Made by a program: the position numbers and the translations under genes. From positions 14,709 through 33,431 of the forward strand of contig PCXJ01000019.1 of the NCBI GenBank assembly GCA_002787615.1: a stretch of 18,723 nucleotides of DNA, in the 5' to 3' direction. Source of the DNA: Alphaproteobacteria bacterium CG11_big_fil_rev_8_21_14_0_20_44_7. Lineage in GTDB: Bacteria > Pseudomonadota > Alphaproteobacteria > Rickettsiales > 21-14-0-20-44-7. Positions 1 to 5,827 of this stretch are shown piece after piece. The number at the start of each line of letters is the position of its first letter. Within the stretch, counting starts at the first letter, position 1. The notes below the pieces were generated by a model. That model did not search any database, had not been told where the DNA came from, and saw only the letters and a list, made by a program, of their open reading frames with translations.

Positions 1-410
1 ACGTATATAAACATTGTCGGACTCAGCAAATCACTAGCTTCTTTTACGTCTGTACTCAGGGCATTTTGAATCATTGATGTATCAATCAGGACATTGTAGC
101 TATCCATAAAATACGCTACGAATGATGAAGCAATTAGCAGAATAATCAATAATGGCTTTGTGGTATAGCGCTGGCAAAACAGCGCCAGAACAATAATAAT
201 CACAGAGGTAAATCCAACCGTTAGAGCCGCCAAAAATCCGATATTATCCAGATTAAAAGGATAATCCTTCAGCAATGCCGCAAAAAACGAGAAATTCGCA
301 AAAACCGTCCAGAATATAGCTGTGAGTATGATTAGCTTAATGGAGGTAATGTTCAGACGGGGAAAAATCTTGTGTAGCATAGTTAAATTTACCTGTAGTG
401 GTTGCGTCAT
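1..410 (-). CDS. eptA: EptA-type phosphoethanolamine-lipid A transferase, N-terminal part (runs off left edge)
   Basis: This is the first ~136 codons of an open frame that leaves the window at base 1. The translation is a string of hydrophobic segments (about residues 19-40, 48-70 and 76-95) followed by FMDSYNVLIDTSMIQNAL, then STDVKEASDLLSP. The D-S-Y-x-V-x-I-D-x-x-M-I-x-N pattern with a downstream E-A-x-D-L-L is the signature of the membrane domain of EptA/lipid A phosphoethanolamine transferases. Family members use this domain to anchor a periplasmic alkaline-phosphatase-like domain that moves phosphoethanolamine from phosphatidylethanolamine to lipid A; that catalytic domain lies outside the window. 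Two in-frame ATGs are possible, at 410 and 380. The one at 380 (MLHKIFPRLN) has AGG 11 bases upstream and sits properly downstream of a candidate promoter, so it may be the true start. Family call fairly sure; exact substrate inferred. Confidence 0.8.
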   Translation of the reverse strand, partial: MTQPLQVNLTMLHKIFPRLNITSIKLIILTAIFWTVFANFSFFAALLKDYPFNLDNIGFLAALTVGFTSVIIIVLALFCQRYTTKPLLIILLIASSFVAYFMDSYNVLIDTSMIQNALSTDVKEASDLLSPTMFIY

Positions 411-411
411 G

Positions 412-440
412 TTATTAGCCACTAAAATCTTGTTAGTCAA
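412..440 (-). promoter_or_regulatory. Candidate sigma-70-type promoter for the eptA-like gene
   Basis: On the minus strand TTGACT (435-440) is followed after 17 bases by TAATAA (412-417). The -35 is a 5/6 match to consensus; the -10 is weak. Initiation near 405 would leave the ATG at 410 upstream of the transcript and favour the ATG at 380, with a leader of about 25 bases. Inferred from sequence only. Confidence 0.35.
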
Positions 441-709
441 ATATTAGAGCCGCATTTTTCGAACCTCCCCCACTACCCGTCAATATTAACAAAGGATACC
501 TTGTTATTAACGGAATTATTACCTATGATTTTTCTGATCAATTTACTGACCCTACAAGCAAAGTTGAAAGCTTAATGGAAGAGGAAGGAATAACTCGGGA
601 AGAAGCAATTATACAACTTGGGGATTCGATTGATGAGTATGGCGTTCCTTACGATATTATAGATAGTTGGAGAACAAAATTTAATGCAACCATAAAATTG
701 GATGAATGA
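437..709 (+). pseudogene. Start-less ORF fragment, translationally coupled to the next gene
   Basis: After an in-frame TAG at 434-436 this frame stays open for 90 codons to TGA at 707-709. It has no ATG, GTG or TTG before an ATG at 575, although the translation upstream of 575 (GYLVINGIITYDFSDQF, then TDPTSKVESL) looks like real protein. It therefore resembles the C-terminal piece of a larger protein whose 5' part is gone. A 44-residue product from the ATG at 575 is possible, with a weak GAAAG before it. The stop overlaps the next start as ATGA (706-709), so the two were probably co-translated. I do not recognise the domain. A short C-terminal piece followed by a small membrane protein would fit a displaced toxin-tip/immunity cassette, but that is speculation. 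One copy of a direct repeat (470-492) lies inside the frame. Confidence 0.45.
470..492 (+). repeat. Direct repeat, left copy (pairs with 1246-1268)
   Basis: The 23 bases starting CCACTACCCGTCAATATT are repeated at 1246-1268 with one mismatch (CCC here, CTC there). Weaker similarity extends upstream to CCGCA at 450-454, allowing a 4-base gap. The copies are 776 bases apart in the same orientation and bracket the two accessory ORFs. Confidence 0.75.
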
Positions 710-1212
710 ATATGTCCGCAAAGCCTAGAAAAGCCCTACGTAGTATCCTACTGTGGGGGACGATTTTTTATATCTCAGTTGCAGCTATAGTGGGTACTAC
801 TGTGATAGCTTGGCCATTTATATTAATATTTTATAATGCTACTGCACCCGCACCCATGCCAGTTTTGTTACCCAACGGTTTTTACTATTCGCCCGATTGG
901 AATAGCTCCGATGTTAATAACCATATAACTGATGAAAATGGAGTTGAAATTATAGCTTCCGACGTACGTCAAATAATGTGGCACGATGATTGGATATATG
1001 GTTACCGACTTGGCCATGCAAATGAGGTGTATTATTTCATTTGTAGATATGGCAGTGATTGCACAAAATCCCAAATCTACAAAGATATGGAATTTAAGCG
1101 TTTACTAAAAAAGTACGACTTGCCGGAATTTACTAGATGGGAGCGAAAAGGATATGATGAGCTATTAAGAGAGCAGGAAGAAAAAGGCATTGATACAGGC
1201 CACGGCGGCTGA
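706..1212 (+). CDS. Hypothetical single-helix membrane-anchored protein
   Basis: Not a protein I recognise. The 168 residues start with a short basic stretch (K6, R8, K9, R12), then one long hydrophobic segment (about 15-43) that should anchor it in the inner membrane. A soluble, probably periplasmic domain follows. It contains aromatic-rich stretches (NGFYYSPDW, MWHDDWIYGYR), a Cys pair in FICRYGSDC, and a charged helical tail ending HGG. The start overlaps the preceding stop (ATGA), so translation probably depends on the upstream ORF; ATG at 712 is an alternative start. ATA and TTA codons are frequent here and rarer in the neighbouring hisD region, which suggests recent acquisition. An immunity-type protein is one possibility from size, layout and coupling, but nothing in the sequence proves it. 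Confidence 0.6.
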   Translation: MNMSAKPRKALRSILLWGTIFYISVAAIVGTTVIAWPFILIFYNATAPAPMPVLLPNGFYYSPDWNSSDVNNHITDENGVEIIASDVRQIMWHDDWIYGYRLGHANEVYYFICRYGSDCTKSQIYKDMEFKRLLKKYDLPEFTRWERKGYDELLREQEEKGIDTGHGG

Positions 1213-1245
1213 GTTTAATATCGCAAAACCCGCAATTACAGAGCT

Positions 1246-1268
1246 CCACTACTCGTCAATATTAACAA
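1246..1268 (+). repeat. Direct repeat, right copy (pairs with 470-492)
   Basis: This copy differs by one base from 470-492 and ends 13 bases before the start of the dehydratase gene. Read in the frame used by the left copy it gives PLLVNINN followed at once by a stop, against PLPVNINK continuing into the ORF fragment at the left copy. Confidence 0.75.
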
Positions 1269-1281
1269 TTGAATATTTGGA

Positions 1282-2298
1282 ATGGAAATAGTAATAAAAA
1301 CTATGCTTGATGAAACAAAAATTATTGACGCTTATAATCGCCTTCAGCCATATCTCAACCCCACCCCGCTTTGGAGTTCTGATTTGCTGGATGAGTGGCT
1401 GGGGCACAAGATAGTTTTCAAAATAGAATCTTTCCAGAAAATCGGGGCGTTTAAATATCGCGGCGCGCTGAATGTTTTGCTATGCCTGAAAGAGCAAGGA
1501 AAGCTACCTGATGAGGTTTTTGCATTTAGCTCCGGAAATCATGCGCAAGCCGTGGCATTGGCAGCAAAAAGCATGGGAATCAAGGCAACCATATTCATGC
1601 CGCGCTATGTTTCAACCATCAAGATGCAAGCAACCTATAGCTATGGCGCAAATGTAGTGCTAACCGAAACCCGTACCGAGGCGGAAGATTTGGTCAAGGA
1701 GCAGGCTGCGCAGGGCAAAACCGTTATTCACCCTTATGACGATGATGATATTATCCTTGGGCAGGCAACTTCCTGCTATGAGGCATTGCTGGATATGCAG
1801 CGCGACATGCAAACTGCACCGGATGCCATAATCGCCACTTGCGGCGGCGGGGGTTGGATTTCCGGCACATATCTTGCCGCAAAATTACAATCTCCAAACT
1901 CAAAAGTATTCGGCGCAGAGCCGTTAAACGCCAATGATGCTGCGCGCTCGGTGCGTGACGGCAAAATCTTCCGTTTTGACGAAACTCCGGAAACAATTGC
2001 CGATGGCGCACGCGCTTTGAGCGTTAGTGAGCGTACATTTGAATATCTACAAAAGCTGGATAATATTTTTGAACCAACCGAAGAAGATATAATATATTGG
2101 ACGCAATGGCTCACCCATTTGCTGAAAATCACCATTGAACCAACCTCGGCGGTAGCAATGGCGGGCTTACATTATTGGCTGAAAAAACAAACAAAACCGC
2201 AAACTGCATTAGTTATGCTTTCCGGCGGAAATATATCGCCCGAATCCTATTGCCGCATCTGGCAGCATAATTATCTTGAAAAACTGCCCAGAATATAG
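1282..2298 (+). CDS. PLP-dependent threonine/serine dehydratase-family enzyme
   Basis: A 338-residue fold-type II PLP enzyme. SFQKIGAFKYRGA (50-62) holds the Schiff-base lysine K58. SSGNHAQA (83-90) is the substrate/cofactor loop, GGGGWISG (188-195) is the phosphate-binding glycine loop (usually GGGGLISG), and SGGN lies near the C-terminus. Relatives deaminate threonine or serine to 2-oxoacids, or act as serine racemase or hydroxyaspartate ammonia-lyase; sequence alone does not separate these. There is no C-terminal ACT regulatory domain, so it is of the short catabolic (TdcB/serine racemase) size, not biosynthetic IlvA. ATG at 1303 (MLDETKII) would match the usual family start and is an alternative. 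It is first in a plus-strand run, 13 bases before hisD, possibly co-transcribed. Confidence 0.88.
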   Translation: MEIVIKTMLDETKIIDAYNRLQPYLNPTPLWSSDLLDEWLGHKIVFKIESFQKIGAFKYRGALNVLLCLKEQGKLPDEVFAFSSGNHAQAVALAAKSMGIKATIFMPRYVSTIKMQATYSYGANVVLTETRTEAEDLVKEQAAQGKTVIHPYDDDDIILGQATSCYEALLDMQRDMQTAPDAIIATCGGGGWISGTYLAAKLQSPNSKVFGAEPLNANDAARSVRDGKIFRFDETPETIADGARALSVSERTFEYLQKLDNIFEPTEEDIIYWTQWLTHLLKITIEPTSAVAMAGLHYWLKKQTKPQTALVMLSGGNISPESYCRIWQHNYLEKLPRI

Positions 2299-2311
2299 CT
2301 ATTATGGGCTA

Positions 2312-3607
2312 ATGCGCATTATCACAATCAAAGATGGAAATTTAGCCAGCATCACAAAAATGCTGCGCAGTGAACCGGAAGATTTTTCCGGCATTCGGCA
2401 AATCGTGCGCGGAATTATCAATCAGGTGCAAGATGAGGGTGATTCCAAACTAATCGCACTGACTAATCAGCTTGACCGCAACAGCCTTGATATCTCACAA
2501 CTCGCCGTAACACAGGATGAGCTGGATAATGCCTATAATTCGATTGATGAAGATTTGCGCAAAAGTCTGGAATTAGCCTCGGTGCGCGTGCATAACTATT
2601 ATGAGCGCCAATTACCGGAAGATTTGGAATATACCGATAAAATCGGGGTGCGCCTCGGTGCAAGATGGCTGGCTGTTGAGTCTGCGGGCTTATATGTCCC
2701 CGGTGGCACGGCATCCTACCCTAGCTCAGTGATTATGAACGCCATCCCTGCCCGAGTCGCCGGAGTTGAACGCATCGTTATGGTCTGTCCGGCTATGGAT
2801 GGAAAAATTCCGCAAGTTGTGCTGGCAGCAGCCAAAATTTGCGGCATTACTGAAATTTATAAAGTTGGCGGCGCGCAGGCCGTAGCAGCACTTGCTTATG
2901 GAACGGAAACAATTGCTCCGGTGGATAAAATTGTCGGCCCCGGAAATGCCTATGTTGCCGAAGCAAAGCGTCAGGTTTTTGGCGTAGTCGGGATTGATAT
3001 GATTGCCGGCCCTTCGGAAATCCTCGTAGTTGCGGATGATAAAAATAATCCGGAATGGATTGCCGCTGATTTGCTCTCGCAAGCCGAGCATGACACAAGC
3101 GCGCAATCAATCCTAATTACCAATAGCGCCCAATTTGCACAGGATGTGATTGGCTCAATTTATGAATTATTACCGCAATTAACACGCCGTGCAATTGCCG
3201 AAAAATCCATTGAAACTCATGGCATGGCTATCGTTGTGGAAAATTTTGATGAAGCGGTAAAAATCGTCAATCTTGCAGCGCCGGAACATCTGGAATTAGC
3301 GGTGGAAGAACCCGATGAATTGCTCAAAAACATCAAAAATGCCGGAGCAGTTTTCCTTGGCCGCTATACCCCCGAAGCCATCGGCGATTATATCGCAGGG
3401 CCAAGCCACGTATTACCCACAATGCGCAATAGCCGTTTTTCATCCGGACTTTCAATCTTTGACTTCATGAAAAGGCAAAGCATAATATCTTGTGATGAAG
3501 CATCATTTGCCGAGCTTTCCGAAGCCACGGAATTATTGGCAAATACAGAAGGTTTAACCGCCCACGCACTTTCCATATCGGTACGCAATGCAAACAGAAA
3601 AAATTAA
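2312..3607 (+). CDS. hisD: Histidinol dehydrogenase
   Basis: This enzyme catalyses the last two oxidations of histidine synthesis, L-histidinol to L-histidine with two NAD+, using zinc in the cytoplasm. The 431 residues from this ATG match the usual ~430-residue length and align with E. coli numbering. The zinc ligands appear as Q257 and H260 (in LSQAEHD), D359 (IGDYIAGPSH) and H418 (LTAHALS); the catalytic E325-H326 pair is in APEHLEL; AGPSE is at 232-236. The frame is open back to an ATG at 2276, but that start would overlap the dehydratase gene by 23 bases and add 12 residues outside the family domain, so 2312 is preferred. The 3' end overlaps the UPF0262 gene by 20 bases. In alphaproteobacteria hisD is commonly followed by the same two families seen here. 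Confidence 0.96.
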   Translation: MRIITIKDGNLASITKMLRSEPEDFSGIRQIVRGIINQVQDEGDSKLIALTNQLDRNSLDISQLAVTQDELDNAYNSIDEDLRKSLELASVRVHNYYERQLPEDLEYTDKIGVRLGARWLAVESAGLYVPGGTASYPSSVIMNAIPARVAGVERIVMVCPAMDGKIPQVVLAAAKICGITEIYKVGGAQAVAALAYGTETIAPVDKIVGPGNAYVAEAKRQVFGVVGIDMIAGPSEILVVADDKNNPEWIAADLLSQAEHDTSAQSILITNSAQFAQDVIGSIYELLPQLTRRAIAEKSIETHGMAIVVENFDEAVKIVNLAAPEHLELAVEEPDELLKNIKNAGAVFLGRYTPEAIGDYIAGPSHVLPTMRNSRFSSGLSIFDFMKRQSIISCDEASFAELSEATELLANTEGLTAHALSISVRNANRKN

Positions 3608-4040
3608 GAAGATAGCGATTGAAAAGCGCGTCCATGAGCAATTCTGGAATGTTGAACTTGATATCGCTATGCAGGATTTGCAAAATGAGAATTATTTTTC
3701 AGTAGTAGAAAAAAATTCAGGTCCATATGACGTCAAAATTGATATCGTTGATGGCAGGCTGATGTTGAATGTTTCCTACACAAATGGCGCGGAAAAATTC
3801 ATGATTCCGCTAAAATCATTTCGCAATGTCATCAAAGATTATTTTCTGGTTTTTGACAGCTATCAGGAAGCGCTGAATAACGGGCATCACGCTCGGCTCG
3901 AAGCCATCGATATGGGCAGGCGCGGACTTCACAACGAAGGCGCGGAGATTCTCATACATTTGCTGGAGAAGAAAATTAACATCGACCTTGATACTGCAAG
4001 GCGGCTTTTCACCATTATAATGGTATTGCATTTGAAATAA
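3588..4040 (+). CDS. UPF0262 family protein
   Basis: A 150-residue protein of unknown function. The family is recognised by its C-terminal block GRRGLHNEGAEIL followed by DLDTARRLFTIIMVLH, and by the central PLKSFRNVIKDYF segment; usual length is near 160. No signal peptide or membrane segment is visible, so it is probably cytoplasmic. UPF0262 is essentially an alphaproteobacterial family and normally sits between hisD and an LMW-PTP gene, exactly as here, which is the best taxonomic clue in the window. The ATG lies inside the end of hisD (20-base overlap, weak ribosome-binding site), so translation is probably coupled to hisD. Confidence 0.9.
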   Translation: MQTEKIKKIAIEKRVHEQFWNVELDIAMQDLQNENYFSVVEKNSGPYDVKIDIVDGRLMLNVSYTNGAEKFMIPLKSFRNVIKDYFLVFDSYQEALNNGHHARLEAIDMGRRGLHNEGAEILIHLLEKKINIDLDTARRLFTIIMVLHLK

Positions 4041-4057
4041 TTTATGGGGCTTATGAA

Positions 4058-4465
4058 ATGAAAGTTTTATTTTTATGCACATTAAACGCCGTTCGCTCCC
4101 CCATGGCAGAATATATTGGCCGCAAAAATTTCCCGAAAATTGAATTCTTTTCCGCAGGAGTAACGCAAGGCCCTGTTGATTATATGGCGATTAGCGTCAT
4201 GGAAGAAGAAGGGATTGATATGAGCGAGCACGAGCCGCAATCAATTGAACAGCTTGATGAGAGCAATTTTGATTTGGTTGTTTGCTTGGCGGGTGAAGCA
4301 AAAGAACTTACTCAGAAATTTGCCGATAATGGTATTGAAGTGGAATTCTGGGAAACGCAAAGTCCGGCAGAAGCGCAAGGCAGCAGAACCATGAAGATGT
4401 TTATTTATCGCCAGATTCGTGACGCAATAAAAGCCAAAATCCGCCAGCGCTTTGGCAATTCTTGA
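4058..4465 (+). CDS. Low-molecular-weight protein-tyrosine-phosphatase-like protein
   Basis: A 135-residue LMW-PTP/arsenate-reductase-fold protein. The P-loop is at the N-terminus, LFLCTLNAVRSPMAE, giving the C-x5-R-S motif with C7 as nucleophile and R13 binding phosphate. The usual general acid is the Asp of a late D-P motif before GSR. Here that stretch is FWETQSPAEAQGSR, with S102 where Asp is expected, so activity may be reduced or changed. Family members remove phosphate from tyrosine or reduce arsenate. Its place after hisD and UPF0262 points to the conserved alphaproteobacterial neighbour gene, not to a capsule regulator of Wzb type. It starts 17 bases after UPF0262, with a GGGG tract upstream of the ATG. 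Confidence 0.85.
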   Translation: MKVLFLCTLNAVRSPMAEYIGRKNFPKIEFFSAGVTQGPVDYMAISVMEEEGIDMSEHEPQSIEQLDESNFDLVVCLAGEAKELTQKFADNGIEVEFWETQSPAEAQGSRTMKMFIYRQIRDAIKAKIRQRFGNS

Positions 4466-4467
4466 CC

Positions 4468-4497
4468 TTTTTTTACCCCGATAAGGGGGGGGGTAAA
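4468..4497. other. Hairpin between convergent genes (not a classic terminator)
   Basis: TTTACCCC (4472-4479) can pair with GGGGTAAA (4490-4497) around a 10-base loop. A T7 tract (4468-4474) precedes and partly joins the stem on the plus strand, so neither strand has the stem-then-T-tract order of an intrinsic terminator. It lies just after the phosphatase gene and beyond the end of kpsS, and could still slow polymerase or stabilise 3' ends. Confidence 0.4.
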
Positions 4498-4526
4498 GGG
4501 GGATAAAGGGGATTGCCTATAAGGGG
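4485..4526 (+). other. G-tract cluster with G-quadruplex potential
   Basis: On the plus strand a run of nine G (4485-4493) is followed by GGGGG (4498-4502), GGGG (4508-4511) and GGGG (4523-4526), separated by short A/T-rich spacers TAAA, ATAAA and an 11-base spacer. Splitting the G9 tract gives four G4 tracts with loops of 1, 4 and 5 bases, which fits a quadruplex pattern. It lies between two convergent genes. Confidence 0.5.
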
Positions 4527-4535
4527 CAGATTCCA

Positions 4536-4598
4536 TGCTCAATGTTCAATGCTCCTAATCCCTAACCCCTCAATTCTCAATTCTCAACTCGCAGCTCT
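4536..4598. repeat. Degenerate 7-bp tandem array running into the 3' end of kpsS
   Basis: The sequence can be read in successive heptamers: TGCTCAA, TGTTCAA, TGCTCCT, AATCCCT, AACCCCT, CAATTCT, CAATTCT, CAACTCG, CAGCTCT. The last units lie inside kpsS and supply its final residues (EELRVEN) and stop codon. Period 7 puts successive units in different frames. Confidence 0.6.
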
Positions 4599-5827
4599 TC
4601 CTTCTCCGCGCGGCTACGTCCGAGAATCCTATCCAGAGCATTTTCCACTGCCAGAGCAACCCCTTTCGGGTTATAAAAGCTGCCATTTATCTGAGTTTTA
4701 TATGAGATATAATTGCGGAATTTTTCGTATAATGTGCGGCTTGGTTTTTTCGCCTTTTTCCAGAATTCATCAAGCCCGCATTTATTCACCAATCCCTCAA
4801 TATTATAAATTGCATCGCCCAATGCAATTGTCGGCGCAGCATGATGTATGGCAGAAAGCCCCGCCGTGCTATTGACCGTAATCACGCCTTTGCAATTATC
4901 CAGCAAGCTCGGCAAATGCCCGCCATCAATAAACTCCACCCGTTTTGCGATATCATATTTCATCGCGAATTTCTCCACCGATTTTTGCACTTCCAGCAAG
5001 CCATTATCAAGCGGGTGATTTTTAAATAAAAGCCGCTGGTTTTTTGCTGCATTCTTGGCAAAACTTCTCACTACGAATTCGATAAAATCATGTATGTCGG
5101 AAAAATCGGAATGCTCACGGATTTGCCAATCACGCCCAAGCTGAAGAGGCACAAGGAAATAATCGGTTTTGACAATCCTTCTTTGCTGAAATTTCGCCTT
5201 GATTTTTCGATAAAAAACAGTGGCAAGCCTCGGTATCCAAGCAATCATTGTTTCGGTTGGCGTATGGTCAAAATGATGGCGATAATTTTTGAATTCACTG
5301 TTCAAAGTTGGCAATGCGGCATAAAAATACATTATCGTATTAAACGTCATATAATACATATTATGCCCAAAGACTTTGGCTTCCGGCAGTTTTTTTGCAT
5401 TCTTCTTCATGTAAAATACCGGATCGCGGGAAAGCAGCGAATAAGCATTCACCCCGTCGCGCTCCAGCGTTATCCAATGCGGACGAATATAGCCCTCTTC
5501 AAAAACATGCACGCGCACACCAAGCGGTTTCAGCGCAGCAATCGCATCCTTGTGTAGTGGGCGGCAATCACCATAAACCACCAAATCCGTCACTTTACGC
5601 AGCCGCGCAACATCAGCGATATATGCCGGCCATTTATCCTGAGTGAGTTTGAAATCAATTGAGTCTGCGTCATTCCAATAAAATCTATCTCCACCATTGA
5701 AATTGATGCGCATCACTTTGCAACCCTCGGATTTTAACCCTTCTGCCAGCTTTGTGAAAAAATTTCCCATCGGGCCTTGCAAGAAAAGAAAATTTCTATC
5801 ACCATTGATTTGAGACAATTTAGCCAT
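4577..5827 (-). CDS. kpsS: KpsS-type capsule lipid-linker Kdo transferase
   Basis: KpsS adds the first beta-Kdo to lyso-phosphatidylglycerol at the inner face of the membrane, starting the poly-Kdo linker on which ABC-transporter-dependent capsules are built. The 416 residues show the family landmarks in order: FLFLQGPMGNFF near the N-terminus, FEEGYIRPHWITLE (from about 109), KNHPLDNG (about 269-276) and VNSTAG (318-323). No signal peptide is visible. The ATG at 5827 overlaps the kpsC stop by 8 bases (ATGGCTAA); an upstream in-frame TTG at 5836 is less likely. As last gene of the operon it should be co-expressed with kpsC. Its C-terminal tail (EELRVEN) comes from a tandem repeat array and is probably not part of the original protein. 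Confidence 0.9.
   Translation of the reverse strand: MAKLSQINGDRNFLFLQGPMGNFFTKLAEGLKSEGCKVMRINFNGGDRFYWNDADSIDFKLTQDKWPAYIADVARLRKVTDLVVYGDCRPLHKDAIAALKPLGVRVHVFEEGYIRPHWITLERDGVNAYSLLSRDPVFYMKKNAKKLPEAKVFGHNMYYMTFNTIMYFYAALPTLNSEFKNYRHHFDHTPTETMIAWIPRLATVFYRKIKAKFQQRRIVKTDYFLVPLQLGRDWQIREHSDFSDIHDFIEFVVRSFAKNAAKNQRLLFKNHPLDNGLLEVQKSVEKFAMKYDIAKRVEFIDGGHLPSLLDNCKGVITVNSTAGLSAIHHAAPTIALGDAIYNIEGLVNKCGLDEFWKKAKKPSRTLYEKFRNYISYKTQINGSFYNPKGVALAVENALDRILGRSRAEKEELRVEN

Noticed and set aside
4058..4465. Wzb-like capsule regulator role for the LMW-PTP-like protein
   Set aside because: It is on the opposite strand from the capsule genes, belongs to the conserved hisD-UPF0262 run, and KpsE lacks the kinase domain and tyrosine cluster such a phosphatase would act on.
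4468..4497. Intrinsic terminator between the phosphatase gene and kpsS
   Set aside because: The hairpin is real, but the T-tract lies before the stem on the plus strand and becomes an A-tract after the stem on the minus strand, the wrong order for intrinsic termination either way.
4536..4598. CRISPR array
   Set aside because: The units are contiguous 7-mers without spacers, unlike the long repeats and unique spacers of CRISPR.
4513..4875. 120-codon plus-strand ORF starting in the intergenic gap
   Set aside because: It begins in the G-tract/heptamer region and then runs antisense to kpsS; no ribosome-binding site or protein-like composition.
5090..5557. 155-codon plus-strand ORF opposite kpsS
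   Set aside because: It lies wholly within kpsS, which has clear family motifs; its translation is basic and low in recognisable structure, as expected of an antisense frame.
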